From NCBI GenBank assembly GCA_016842085.1, contig JAEVEX010000044.1, positions 62,001 through 126,000 on the forward strand: a stretch of DNA of 64,000 nt. The letters run 5' to 3'. The stretch comes from Candidatus Thermoflexus tengchongensis. GTDB taxonomy: Bacteria; Chloroflexota; Anaerolineae; Thermoflexales; Thermoflexaceae. Below the pieces are notes generated by a model that worked only from the letters and a program-made list of their open reading frames with translations, ran no database searches and had not been told where the DNA came from. Position numbers and translations under genes: made by a program. This document shows positions 15,427-25,200 of this stretch, one piece after another; within the stretch, counting starts at the first letter, position 1, and each line of letters begins with the position of its first letter.

Positions 15427-16722
15427 CAGCAGCGCTCCATCCTCAACCATCAGGATCTGGTCCCGGGCGGGGCCTACGGAGACATAGCGCACGGGAGCGC
15501 CGGCCAGCTCGGACAGGCGACGTAAATACCCTCGCGCCGCCTCCGGGAGATCCTGCCAGCGCCGCGCGGTGGAAGTAGGGCCGGACCATCCCGGCAGGCG
15601 CTCGTAGACCGGGGTCACCTGCTCCAGAACCGGCGTGTCGGGGACGTGAGTGAGGATCTCCCCGGATGGGAGGCGATATCCCACACAGAGGGGGATTTCT
15701 TCCAATCCGTCCAGGACATCCAGCTTGGTGACCGCGAGAGCCGTGAAGCCATTCAGCCAGGCGGCATGCCGCAACGCCACGCCATCCGGCCAGCCGCATC
15801 GGCGAGGGCGACCGGTCGTCGCCCCGAACTCCCACCCCTCCGGAGGACCGCCCCGGCGCAGGCGTTCCGCCAGCTCCCCATGCACCTCGGTCACGAGGGG
15901 GCCCTCCCCTACGGCGGTGGCGAAGGCCTTCACCACCCCGATCACCTCCCGGATCGCCTGAGGGGGAATCCCCGCGCCGACCGCGGCGTAGCCGACCAGG
16001 GTGCTGGAGGACGTCACATAGGGATAGATCCCCCAATCCAGATCCCGCATCGCCCCCAGCTGCCCCTCCAGGAGGATACGGGCATCCCGCCGGATGGCGT
16101 CCTGGAGCACCGGAATGGTGTCGATGATCCGATCCCTCAGGCGCTCCCGCCACGTCTCGCAGCGCGCGATCAGCTCCTCCAGAGAAGGCGGTTCTCCGTT
16201 CAACGCGATCATACGTGCGGAGATCGCCGCGTAAGCCTGTTGAAGACGCCGGTGGAGCCAGTCCCGATGGAGGAGATCACCCATCCGCAAACCGATCCGG
16301 GCGGCCTTATCGCTGTAAGCCGGGCCGATGCCGCGGCGCGTGGTGCCCAGGGGGCGATCGCCCCGCCCTCGCTCCTCCAGCTCATCCCGCTGACGATGAT
16401 AAGGGAAAACCACATGCGCCCGATCGGAGATCCACACGCGGGAGGTATCCACCCCGGCGGCCTCGAGCTCCGTTAGCTCCTGAAGCAATGTGTCCGGATT
16501 CACCACGGTCCCTGCGCCGATGATGCAGGTTGTTCCCGGGTGGAAAACCCCAGAGGGCACGAGATGGAGGCGGAACGTTCCGTATTCGTTCACCACGGTG
16601 TGGCCCGCGTTATCGCCCCCCTGCACCCGCATCACGATCTCGGCGTCGCGGCTCAGGTAATCGACGATGTGGCCCTTGCCTTCATCTCCCCACAACGCGC
16701 CAACTACAGCGATCACGGGCAT
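15424..16722 (-). CDS. purA: Adenylosuccinate synthetase
   Basis: A 432-residue enzyme from ATG 16722 with GGAGGCAGGG upstream. It makes adenylosuccinate from IMP, aspartate and GTP. Landmarks: [19 protein letters not shown] (P-loop and catalytic Asp; the usual Lys of GKGKIVD is His here), [10 protein letters not shown], the [20 protein letters not shown] loop and [19 protein letters not shown]. It sits between bactofilin (17 bases upstream) and purB (downstream), forming an operon with a promoter at 17250-17279. Confidence 0.97.
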   Translation of the reverse strand: MPVIAVVGALWGDEGKGHIVDYLSRDAEIVMRVQGGDNAGHTVVNEYGTFRLHLVPSGVFHPGTTCIIGAGTVVNPDTLLQELTELEAAGVDTSRVWISDRAHVVFPYHRQRDELEERGRGDRPLGTTRRGIGPAYSDKAARIGLRMGDLLHRDWLHRRLQQAYAAISARMIALNGEPPSLEELIARCETWRERLRDRIIDTIPVLQDAIRRDARILLEGQLGAMRDLDWGIYPYVTSSSTLVGYAAVGAGIPPQAIREVIGVVKAFATAVGEGPLVTEVHGELAERLRRGGPPEGWEFGATTGRPRRCGWPDGVALRHAAWLNGFTALAVTKLDVLDGLEEIPLCVGYRLPSGEILTHVPDTPVLEQVTPVYERLPGWSGPTSTARRWQDLPEAARGYLRRLSELAGAPVRYVSVGPARDQILMVEDGALL

Positions 16723-16739
16723 AACCCTGCCTCCAGCGT

Positions 16740-17219
16740 TTACATGTGCTGCGTATCCTCCCGCGTGCCCAGGTCGATCACCCTTCCCTCCCGCTCGGCC
16801 GATTCCGCGCGAGGGGCCTCCAGCATCGGGAATTCCGGCTCGGCGCCGGGCATCACCGATTGGCCCCGGAAGTATCCGCCCTCATCGATGACCAGAGAGC
16901 CCGCGTTGATCTCCCCCCAGACCTTTCCAGTGGAAAGGATCTCCACCCGGCCGGAGGCGTGGATTTTCCCGATCAGCATGCCGGCCACCGAGACATTGGT
17001 GGCCCGCACTTCCGCCCGAACCCGTGCGTTCTCCCCGATGATCAGATTGCCGCTGATCTCCATCGAGCCCTCGAACACGCCTTCCATCCGGATCGTTCCA
17101 TCGCCCTGGAGCACGCCTTTCATCACGCAGGTCGGACCCAGCACGGTCTCCACCGGCGTGCCCGGGCTGGCCGGCCTGGGCGCTGCAGGCACTTTCTCCG
17201 GCTTCGATCGTCCGAACAT
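16740..17219 (-). CDS. Bactofilin family cytoskeletal protein
   Basis: A 159-residue protein from ATG 17219 ([16 protein letters not shown]) with GAGGAGG just upstream. After a Pro-rich tail the DUF583 beta-helix begins: [20 protein letters not shown], then [40 protein letters not shown] and [11 protein letters not shown], with short repeating rungs. Bactofilins polymerise without nucleotide at the membrane and organise envelope growth or polarity. It is the first gene of the operon that continues into purA and purB, an unexpected pairing of cytoskeleton and purine genes. A near-consensus promoter lies 31-60 bases upstream of its start. Confidence 0.88.
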   Translation of the reverse strand: MFGRSKPEKVPAAPRPASPGTPVETVLGPTCVMKGVLQGDGTIRMEGVFEGSMEISGNLIIGENARVRAEVRATNVSVAGMLIGKIHASGRVEILSTGKVWGEINAGSLVIDEGGYFRGQSVMPGAEPEFPMLEAPRAESAEREGRVIDLGTREDTQHM

Positions 17220-17249
17220 TGTTCGCCTCCTCACGAATGGATATACTCT

Positions 17250-17279
17250 ACTATAGAGAAAACCGCTCGGGTCTGTCAA
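17250..17279 (-). promoter_or_regulatory. Sigma-70-type promoter of the bactofilin-purA-purB operon
   Basis: On the minus strand TTGACA (17274-17279, six of six) is followed after 18 bases by TATAGT (17250-17255, five of six). The expected start of transcription is about 17243, giving a leader of roughly 25 nt before the bactofilin ATG. Confidence 0.7.
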
Positions 17280-17507
17280 AAGCGTCGATAAAAAGGGCTC
17301 GAGATGTTGAGGCGGGCGATTTCGTCACCCGCCTTATCACCTCCAAAACCCAGCGCGATCCGATCAACCGGGATCTCCCATGAGCGCGCGCCCTTCCTTC
17401 CCGGCTCAATCCAGAGGAACACCCGCTATCGGGCATGGCCCTGGATCGGCCCTGCCCGCGGGGTGGTATGGCAGCTGAAGCCAGGGGTGTCCAGAAAGGA
17501 GGGCGCG

Positions 17508-18092
17508 ATGTATAGCGTGTTGATCCTGGCCGGCGGCCAGAGCCGCCGGATGGGACGGAACAAAGCCTTCCTGGAGTGGAAGGGGCGCCCGCTGATCGCC
17601 GATCTGATTGACCGCTTCCGCCCCATCTCCGACGATGTGATCCTGATCGCCCCCGACCTCAAACCCTTTCAAGGCCTCCACGCTCGCCTCGTCCCGGATC
17701 CCTCGCCACCGGTTGGCCCTCTGGGAGGACTGTGGTCCGGTCTGCTGGGCGCGCGCCATGAATGGGCTTTCGCCATGGCCTGCGATATGCCCCTGGTGGA
17801 TCCGCGGGTGGTGGAATGGATGTTCGAGCAGCGAGGGGAAGCCGACGCGGTCGTCCTGCTGGATGACCAGGGGCGCCCGGAGCCGCTGCACGCGCTGTAT
17901 CGGGTCTCCTGTCTCAACGCTATTGCCTCCGCCCTGGCCTGCGGACAGCGAGCGATGCTCGCTTTTTATCCGGCCATCCGGGTGCGCTATCTCCCCCCGT
18001 CCATGTGGCGCGCGGTTGACCCGGAAGGTCGTTCGTGGCGAAACATCAATACCCCGGAGGACTGGAAACGGCTCCAGGAAGAAATCCCTTAA
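17508..18092 (+). CDS. mobA: Molybdenum cofactor guanylyltransferase
   Basis: A 194-residue protein from ATG 17508 with AAAGGAGGG at ideal spacing; the frame is open upstream to 17304 but that part is not typical. The nucleotidyltransferase signature LAGGQSRRMGRNKAFLEWKG is followed by PVGPLGGLWSGLL and ACDMPLVDPRVVEW with the metal-binding Asp, ending NINTPEDWKR. MobA links GMP to molybdopterin to make the guanine-dinucleotide cofactor. It is a single gene with no other mo- gene adjacent, but fits the XdhC gene at 29013. Length is normal. Confidence 0.9.
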   Translation: MYSVLILAGGQSRRMGRNKAFLEWKGRPLIADLIDRFRPISDDVILIAPDLKPFQGLHARLVPDPSPPVGPLGGLWSGLLGARHEWAFAMACDMPLVDPRVVEWMFEQRGEADAVVLLDDQGRPEPLHALYRVSCLNAIASALACGQRAMLAFYPAIRVRYLPPSMWRAVDPEGRSWRNINTPEDWKRLQEEIP

Positions 18093-18100
18093 GACCTAAC

Positions 18101-18207
18101 CCCCCGGCCCCCTTCCCTATGAGGGAAGGGGGAGCCTGAAAATCCCCCTCCCCGAAACGGGGAGGGGCCGGGGGAGGGATCCCTCTCTCCATTTCAGGGA
18201 GGGAGAC
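18101..18207. repeat. Cluster of three GC-rich hairpins between mobA and ROK kinase
   Basis: Three successive inverted repeats lie between converging genes. The first pairs CCCCCTTCCCT (18108-18118) with AGGGAAGGGGG (18122-18132). The second pairs CCCCTCCCCG (18145-18154) with CGGGGAGGGG (18158-18167). A third, imperfect one is around 18180-18205. Such units are often dispersed repeats in Chloroflexota genomes and may double as bidirectional terminators; there is no T run. Confidence 0.65.
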
Positions 18208-18246
18208 GGCGTTCGGCGGCCCCGGAAGCCCTCCGGAGCAAGAGAT

Positions 18247-19191
18247 TTATGCCAGCGATCCCTGGGCGTATCGCATCCGGGCATAAGCCAGGGCCCCGAG
18301 CAGCCCGACATGGTCTCCCAGCGCGGTCCGGACAATGGGCGTCACATAATCCGGCGTCATGGCGCGCTCCCGGGCATAGGCCCGGATCTTCTCCAGAAAC
18401 CAGTCCCCGGCTTTCATCACGCCGCCGCCCAGGATAACCAGGGTGGGATTGAAGATGTGCCAGAAGCTGGCGATCCCCACGCCCAGATAGAACGCCGCCC
18501 GATCCATAATGGCCCCGGCTACCGGATCCCCCTGGGCGGCCGCTTTGGCCACATCCGCCGCTGTGACGGCAGAAGGATCCGCCCACGGGACAGGATCCCC
18601 GCGTGCCCACGCCTCCCGGGCCATGCGGGCGATGGCGGTCCCGGAGGCCATGGCCTCCAGACACCCGGTTTGCCCGCAGCCGCAGCGCGGCCCATCCCTC
18701 GCTTCCACCACGATATGTCCTAATTCCGCCCCCAGCCCGTGGGCCCCTTCGAGCAACACACCGTGGGTGATCACCCCACCCCCGATGCCGGTGCTGATCG
18801 TCAGATACACCAGGTGCTCATGACCGCGACCCGCCCCATACTGCCATTCCCCCAGGGCGGCCAGGTTGGCATCATTGCCGACGAAGCACGGCACGTGGAA
18901 CGCCTCCCGGAGGCGATCGGCCAGCGGCACATTCTCCCATCCCAGGTTCGGCGCGGTCAGCACCACGCCGGTGCGCGGATCGAGGGGGCCGGGAACGCCC
19001 ACCCCCATGGCCTCCACCGGCTCACCCGCGGGCCAGACCTCCTGGATCGCGCGGATGATCCGGGCGATCACCGCCTCCACGCCTTCTTCCGGTCGGGTGG
19101 GATACCCCACCCGGGCCAGGATTTGCCCCTCCGCATTGCAACGAGCAACCCGTATGTTCGTCCCCCCGAGATCCACCGCAATGTAAACCAT
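18247..19191 (-). CDS. ROK family sugar kinase (glucokinase-like)
   Basis: A 314-residue protein from ATG 19191 with GGAGGC upstream. It starts with the phosphate loop AVDLGGTNIRVA, has the substrate and catalytic segment PCFVGNDANLAALGEWQYGA, STGIGGGVITHGVLL, and the ROK zinc site GHIVVEARDGPRCGCGQTGC, then LEAMASGTAIA. Members phosphorylate glucose, N-acetylhexosamines or act as repressors; there is no DNA-binding domain here, so it is a kinase. Its neighbours give no pathway context. Glucokinase is the most likely activity. Confidence 0.88.
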   Translation of the reverse strand: MVYIAVDLGGTNIRVARCNAEGQILARVGYPTRPEEGVEAVIARIIRAIQEVWPAGEPVEAMGVGVPGPLDPRTGVVLTAPNLGWENVPLADRLREAFHVPCFVGNDANLAALGEWQYGAGRGHEHLVYLTISTGIGGGVITHGVLLEGAHGLGAELGHIVVEARDGPRCGCGQTGCLEAMASGTAIARMAREAWARGDPVPWADPSAVTAADVAKAAAQGDPVAGAIMDRAAFYLGVGIASFWHIFNPTLVILGGGVMKAGDWFLEKIRAYARERAMTPDYVTPIVRTALGDHVGLLGALAYARMRYAQGSLA

Positions 19192-19258
19192 GATGGCCTC
19201 CGTTCGCGCAAGTCCTGAACTGATCCAGACCCCTGGGGAAAACCCGCAATGCGGCCTC

Positions 19259-20212
19259 TCAACCCTTCGGCGCCTTCAAATGAAGCAACCGCTGGCGTCG
19301 TGGAGGGAGATAAGGTCGGCCTCCACCCGGGATGGCCGGCGCGGCCAGAGCCCGTATGCCCTCGGCCGTCACTTCACACACCTGATTCGGCCGGGGATCC
19401 GCCAGATAGCGTTGCATGGCCTCATAGCCTGCCTCCAGCATCTGCGCTGTCCTGGAGAAATCCAGGAAAGAGATCTCCCGAAAGGCGGTCAGGCAGATGT
19501 GATGCACTGTCGCATGGGATTGCAGGGCGTCATACAGGTCATCCAGGGTCTGCTCGCTCAGCAGGGTTTGATAGGCGGTTATGGCGATCTCCGCCAGCCC
19601 GCGCCGTGGGGGGAGAACCTGAGGGCTGAAGCTCAGATCGAGGATGTAAAGCTCCTCCGCGCCCTTTTCCAGGGCGATGGTGATCGGCACCACCGCCACC
19701 ACCCCGCCGTCCACCAGCTGCATATTCCGGAAACGCACGGGCGGATGGATCACCGGAACGCTCGCGCTGGCCAGGACAGCCTCCAGCAGCGGCGCGGAGG
19801 GGTCCTCCCCGAAGAGGATCAGGCGCTGGGTGCGCAAATCCGCTGCTGTGACATAGCAGGGCCGCTGAAGATCCCCGAAGGTGCGAATACCAGGAGGAAG
19901 ATGGGCCTGCAGAACCCGTCGCAATCCCGATCCATCGAACAGGCTATCCTGATGGGTGAGGAGACGCCATAGAATGGTGAACCGATTGCCCGGATAGATG
20001 TCCTGCCGGCGGACGCTCCGCCACGCTGCAGCCAGGCGTTCCACGCCCTCTATGGTGGGATCCGCCGCCAGAGCGACGGCGTTAATGGCACCCGCGGAAG
20101 TCCCCACCAGGAAATCCGGCTCGATTCCGTGCTCCAGCAGCGCCTTCAACGCGCCGACCTGGAGCGGACCGCGGTTCCCGCCCCCGCTCAGCACAAAGGC
20201 CCGTCGCGCCAT
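19259..20212 (-). CDS. Patatin-like phospholipase
   Basis: A 317-residue protein from ATG 20212. Patatin motifs are complete: oxyanion loop SGGGNRGPLQVGALKALLE, nucleophile elbow FLVGTSAGAINAVAL with the catalytic Ser, and the Asp of the dyad in MQLVDGGVVAVVPI. It would hydrolyse acyl chains from membrane lipids or other esters in the cytoplasm. It lies 62 bases upstream of the GT4 gene on the same strand. A second patatin (48406-49299) is present in the window with a different oxyanion loop ([14 protein letters not shown]), so the two are separate subfamilies. Confidence 0.88.
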   Translation of the reverse strand: MARRAFVLSGGGNRGPLQVGALKALLEHGIEPDFLVGTSAGAINAVALAADPTIEGVERLAAAWRSVRRQDIYPGNRFTILWRLLTHQDSLFDGSGLRRVLQAHLPPGIRTFGDLQRPCYVTAADLRTQRLILFGEDPSAPLLEAVLASASVPVIHPPVRFRNMQLVDGGVVAVVPITIALEKGAEELYILDLSFSPQVLPPRRGLAEIAITAYQTLLSEQTLDDLYDALQSHATVHHICLTAFREISFLDFSRTAQMLEAGYEAMQRYLADPRPNQVCEVTAEGIRALAAPAIPGGGRPYLPPRRQRLLHLKAPKG

Positions 20213-20273
20213 GCCGGCATCGCCTCATTCAGGGAATGTTCCGGGAAGAGCCCCTTTTCCCCATTATAGGAGC

Positions 20274-21419
20274 CTATCCCTGCAATAACCGCTCAACGAC
20301 TTCATGCCAGCGCCAGGCGGCAGCCTCCCATGTGAACCGGCGGGCCCGTTCCAGGCCGGCCACCCGCAACCGGGCCTGCTGCTCGGGATCCGTCAGCACC
20401 GCGCGCAGCCCCCGCGCGATATCCTCCACCGATTCCGGATCTACCAGCACCCCCGCCTCGCCGACCACCTCCGGCAATGAGGAGGTTCGCGAGACCACCA
20501 CCGGGACCCCACACGCCATCGCCTCCAGGGCCGGCAACCCGAAGCCCTCATAACGGGAAACCAGGGCGAAGGCCGCGGCGGCGGAATACAGGGCCGGCAG
20601 GTCCTCGTCGGCCACAAAGCCCAGCCAGTGGATGCGATCCGCCAGCCCGGAGCGCCGGATCGCCTCGAAGGTCCCTTCGGCTTTCCAGCCTCGCTCCCCT
20701 ACGATAACCAGATGGCCTTGCGGGAAAATCCCTTCGCGGACCAGGATCGCGAAGGCCTCGATCAGGTGCGGGTAGTTCTTTCGGGGCTGCACCGTTCCCA
20801 CCGTGAGCACGAACGGCCATGGCCCCAGCCCGTAGCGCGCCCGCACCCGGGCTTGCTGCTCCGGGTCCTCAACCGGGCAGAAGCGCGGCTCGACTCCGCT
20901 GTAAAGCACGGTGATCCGCTCCCGCGGCACCCCCCAGAGGCGAACGAGATCCTGGCGGGTGGACTCCGAATCGGCCAGGATGTGGGTCGCCCGCCGCACC
21001 GCGCGCGGCACATTTCGCCGGAGATACGCCACCAGTGGCTCGGGGAGCGTCTCCGGCATGATCTCAAAGGAGAGATCGTGCACGGTCAGCAATGTGGGCC
21101 GACCTGGAAGGGTGGGCGGAAGGAGGAAATCCGGGGAGTAGATCAGATCCGCAGGCCCGGCGAAGAGCTCCACAGGGATGGGAAGCGAAAGTCGATGCCA
21201 GAGCCAGACCATCCCCCGTTCCGGCAGCGGGGCCGCCCGCAGGCACACATGGGGGCCCTGCGCCCAGGTCGGAGGAAAACGGGCCGGACCGGCATAGAAC
21301 AGCGTATAACGATGCTGGGGGAACATGCGCAGGATGGCGCGGGTCAGCTCCCGGGCATAGCGCCCGATCCCCGCCCCCTGGCGAACTGCAGCTGTGATGT
21401 CGATGAGGATGCGCGCCAT
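20274..21419 (-). CDS. Glycosyltransferase family 4 (GT-B)
   Basis: A 381-residue protein from ATG 21419 (MARILIDITAAVRQGAGIGR) behind AGGGGAACC. The N-terminal domain shows GIGRYARELTRAI. The C-terminal half has the GT-B donor site: LTVGTVQPRKNYPHLIEAF, WLGFVADEDLPALYSAA and SRYEGFGLPALEAMACGVPV with the EX7E pair. It likely transfers a nucleotide-sugar-derived residue, often mannose or glucose, to a surface polysaccharide or lipid. Donor and acceptor cannot be read. It is an envelope gene without a surrounding polysaccharide cluster. Confidence 0.9.
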   Translation of the reverse strand: MARILIDITAAVRQGAGIGRYARELTRAILRMFPQHRYTLFYAGPARFPPTWAQGPHVCLRAAPLPERGMVWLWHRLSLPIPVELFAGPADLIYSPDFLLPPTLPGRPTLLTVHDLSFEIMPETLPEPLVAYLRRNVPRAVRRATHILADSESTRQDLVRLWGVPRERITVLYSGVEPRFCPVEDPEQQARVRARYGLGPWPFVLTVGTVQPRKNYPHLIEAFAILVREGIFPQGHLVIVGERGWKAEGTFEAIRRSGLADRIHWLGFVADEDLPALYSAAAAFALVSRYEGFGLPALEAMACGVPVVVSRTSSLPEVVGEAGVLVDPESVEDIARGLRAVLTDPEQQARLRVAGLERARRFTWEAAAWRWHEVVERLLQG

Positions 21420-21512
21420 GAGGTTCCCCTTCTCATGTGTAATTTCGTGTCCATGATTCCGAAGCCCCATCGGCGGGCCGGGACGCCGCAATCGGAGATC
21501 CCCGGGCAACCG

Positions 21513-21522
21513 AATTATAATT
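21513..21522. promoter_or_regulatory. AT-rich palindrome AATTATAATT in a divergent promoter region
   Basis: The perfect 10-bp palindrome lies between the divergent GT4 and Mrr-N-like genes and offers a TATAAT on both strands. The same decamer occurs at 49346-49355 between another divergent pair. No strong -35 was seen, so promoter use is tentative. Confidence 0.35.
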
Positions 21523-21663
21523 AGGACTCACACGGTTGGGCTCAAATTCATGGATGCGGGATGGTCCCTCCCCATACGCTTCGGGACTGCAGGGGGCGCC
21601 TTCGGCCTACCTCTCAGTCCCCTATGGAAAAAACAACGGACCTTTTGCCCACAGGGGGGCACC

Positions 21664-22152
21664 ATGGGACTCTGGGTGATCCGAGGAGGGCCATACGGGG
21701 AATGGGAGGACATCGATTTCGAGCAGGGGATCGTTGTGATCCACTCCAAAGCCCCAGACCTGCTGGAGGCCCCGGATGTATATGAGCTGAGAAAGCGCAT
21801 CCGGGCTGCTTACCCCGAGAAACGGGAACAAACGATCGGATTGTGGACCCGATGGGCCATGGAATTTCTCTATGAAATGCGAGCAGGCGATCTGATCCTG
21901 CTGCCCCTGAAGAAGCACCGGGGATATGTGGCTGTTGGGGAAGTCCGTGGGCCAGCCCAGGAGCGGCCAGATCTCCGCGTATACAAACCTGGATATTTTG
22001 TGTATGGTCGGCCTGTTCGCTGGCTGCTGGGCCGGGTCCCGCGAGATCTCTTCAGCGCCTGGATCAACCGGCCTCATACCACCATCCATCCGGTCCGGGA
22101 GGAAGGCGCAGAAGAGCGCGTTCGGGAACTGATTCGGACTTTCCCTGACTGA
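21664..22152 (+). CDS. Solitary Mrr-N/EVE-like domain protein
   Basis: A 162-residue protein from ATG 21664, with AGGGGGGC close upstream. The sequence MGLWVIRGGPYGEWEDIDFE, then GIVVIHSK, then LRKRIRAAYPEKREQTIGLW and YEMRAGDLILLPLKKHRGYV resembles the N-terminal domain of Mrr-like restriction-system proteins, a PUA/EVE-like fold thought to read modified bases. The nuclease half found in full restriction proteins is missing; the protein ends after REEGAEERVRELIRTFPD. No methylase or nuclease gene is near. It may be a stand-alone reader or a remnant of a restriction enzyme. The family call rests on pattern memory and needs a profile search. Confidence 0.45.
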   Translation: MGLWVIRGGPYGEWEDIDFEQGIVVIHSKAPDLLEAPDVYELRKRIRAAYPEKREQTIGLWTRWAMEFLYEMRAGDLILLPLKKHRGYVAVGEVRGPAQERPDLRVYKPGYFVYGRPVRWLLGRVPRDLFSAWINRPHTTIHPVREEGAEERVRELIRTFPD

Positions 22153-22180
22153 GTTGAGCCAGGAAATTGGATGACCGGGT

Positions 22181-22208
22181 GGATGCGTCGAAGCCGCGTC
22201 CACCATCC
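22181..22208 (+). terminator. Hairpin after the Mrr-N-like gene
   Basis: GGTGGATGCG pairs with CGCGTCCACC (one G-T pair) around a short loop, 30 bases after the stop. There is no T run, so it is only a possible terminator or attenuator ahead of the DUF2298 gene. Confidence 0.3.
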
Positions 22209-22270
22209 CTTACAACAGGAGCACACGGTAAAGGCTTATCCTGATCGCCTGCGCTGAGGTGTGCCTGCTT

Positions 22271-25200
22271 ATGAACGCGATCCGACCCCGCCGCTCGGAG
22301 ATCCTTGCCTCCCTGGTTGCCTTCCCGCTGGCGGCTCTGCTGATCGTCGCCTTCTATTTGCGGACGCTCGGGTTGAACTGGGATGAGAACCAGCACCTGC
22401 ATCCGGATGAGCGCTTCCTCACGATGGTGACGGAGGCCCTGGCCTGGCCTCGCAGCCTGGGCGAATATCTGGACTCCGCCCGCTCCCCGCTGAATCCCTA
22501 TAACCGGGGCTACACCTTCTTCGTCTATGGGGATCTGCCGATTATCCTCACCCGGGGGATCGGCGAGCTGGTGACGGCCATATGCCAGGCCGAGGCCCCA
22601 CACCCGATCGAGGGCCAGACGGAGGCCCGGCTCTGCCCCTTCCCCCGCCGCACCGCCCTGGGTTACGACGAGATCACCCTCCTCGGCCGTGCGCTCTCCG
22701 CCCTGCTGGACACCGGGACGGTGGCGCTGACCTTCTGGATCGGACTGGAGCTCGCCGGGATGGCCGGCGGGCTGCTCACTGCGGCGCTGATGGCCTTCAG
22801 CGTGATGAACCTCCAGCAGGCCCACTTCTATACCACCGACACCTGGGCCACCTTCTTCAGCACCGCCGCCCTGCTGGGGATGGTCCGAATGGTTCGACGC
22901 CCGGGGCTCCCGGCTGCCTCCCTCACCGGGATCGCAGCCGGGGCGGCGCTGGCCTCCCGCATCAACCTCTGGCCTCTCTTCGCTTTAATGGCCTTCGCCG
23001 CGCTCATTTCCAGCGGATCCGGCCGGACCCGCTGGAGCCCCTGGATCGTCGCTGGCCTCATCGCCCTGCTGACCTTCCGCCTGGGCATGCCCTACGCCTT
23101 CGCCGGATGGATCACCCCTGACCCCCGCTGGCTGGCGAATATGCGGGAGATCCAGGCGCTGATCAGCGGGGCCGTCGATTACCCGCCCGGCCATCAATGG
23201 ACCGATCGCGCGCCGATTTTCTTCCCCCTCAAAAACATGGTGCTGTGGGGAATGGGCCTCCCCTTCGGCCTGGCGGCATGGCTCGGATGGCTGGGGTTGG
23301 GGCTGTCCCTCCGGCGCCGGCTGCATGCTGGATCTTTGCGCTGGGATCCCGGGACGCTGGGATGGCTGCTGATCTGGATCTGGACGGGGGGCTATTTCCT
23401 GTATATGGGAACCCAGTGGGTTAAATCCATGCGCTACTTCCTCCCGATTTATCCCACGCTGGCCCTGACGGCGGCCTGGGGCCTGCTGCGGCTTCAGGGG
23501 ATCCCCCGCCCGACCGGTCGATGGCTGGCCCGAATCGGGATCGCCGGGACCCTCCTCGGCACGGCCCTGTGGGCTATAGCGTTCATAGGGATCTACCAGC
23601 AGCCGGTCTCCCGGGTGGCCGCCTCCCGATGGCTGTATGCCCATGTCCCCAGCGCAGTCACCCTCCGATCAGCCGATCCGAAAGACCCTCAGTATCCCCT
23701 TGCTCTTCCCAATCGGATCCAGGTAGATGGCGAACTGGCCCTCCCAACGGAAATCACTCCTTCCCTCACCGTCTCGGGCATTGAAATCCCTCACCTGCGC
23801 GCCCTGGGCGATCCGCCGGGCATCCTCCACCTGACTCTGGAAACCCCGGATGGGCAGGAACGGCTGCAAATCCGCCTGCCTATTCCGGCAACGGCTCGGC
23901 ATCCCGATGGCGATCCGGTCCGGGCCTCACTGCCCGAGCCGGTCTTTCTGCCCGCCGGCTCCTATATCGTGCGCCTGCGGGTGGAGGGCGCGCCGGCCCT
24001 GATCGCGTCCTCCGTCATTGCCAACGAGCACTGGGATGATGGCCTGCCGCTGCGGCTGGAGGGTCGGGATGCCTTCGCGATGTATCAGGGCCTCGAGATG
24101 ACGTGGTATGACGATGACACGGAGGAAAAGCGGACGCGGGCGCTGGAGTGGCTGGAGCGGGCGGACTGGATCATCCTCTCCAGCCAGCGCCTGGTCTGGT
24201 CGATCCCCCGCCTGCCCCTCCGCTACCCGATGACCACCGCCTATTATCGCGCTCTGTTCGAGGGACGGCTGGGCTTCGAGCTCGCCGCCGTCTTCCACGT
24301 CAAGCCTCGCCTGGGGCTGCTGGAGATCGATGATATCGGCGGCCGGGTCGGTTTCCAGCTTCCTCCCCTCGGGTTCGAGGAGCCCTTCTGGGGAGCCGAG
24401 GAGGCCTTCAGCGTTTACGACCATCCGCCGGTCTGGATCTTCCGCAAGCGGCCGGATTTCTCCATCGAGCAGGTCCGTCGGGTTCTGGAATCGGTGGATC
24501 TGAGCCAGGTGGTCTGGCAAACGCCGCGTCAGTATACCCAGGCCCGCAACCTCCTGATGCTGGATCCGGCAACCTGGGCACGTCAGCAAACCGCCTCAAC
24601 TTACCGGGAGCTCTTTCCACCTGAGAATCCCCTCAACCGCTGGCCGCTGTTGGGAGTCATCGTCTGGCTGCTCTTCTTCCTCATGCTCGGATGGTGGGCG
24701 TGGCCCCTCGTGGCCTGGGCCTTCCCGGCCCTCGCGGATCGCGGCTACGCGCTGGCCCATCTCCTCGGCCCGCTGCTGCTGGCCTTTCTCCCGTGGCTGC
24801 TGGCCAGCATCGGAGCCATGGAGTTCACGCGGACAGCAATCCTCCTCACGCTGATCATCGGCCTGGTTGCGGATGCCCTCCTGTGGCGACGGGTCCGGCT
24901 CACCATCCGGGAAGCGCTGCGGGATCCCCTCTGGCGAATGGAAACGGGGGTGTTCCTGGGGACCTTCACCCTGTGGCTGCTGATCCGGTTCGCCCATCCG
25001 GACCTCTGGCATCCGGTGATGGGCGGCGAGAAACCCATGAATCTCTCCTATCTGCTGGCGACGATCCGCTCGCTGCGCTTCCCACCCTATGATCCATGGT
25101 TCGCCGGAGGCTACATCAACTACTATTATTTCGGCTACGTCCTCATCGGCGCGCCGATGAAGCTCCTGGGATTCGATGTCCGCTACGCCTACAACGCGGC

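Noticed and set aside
18101-18207. GC-run hairpins as a CRISPR array or tRNA remnant.
   Set aside because: The three units differ in sequence and have no spacers or tRNA arms.
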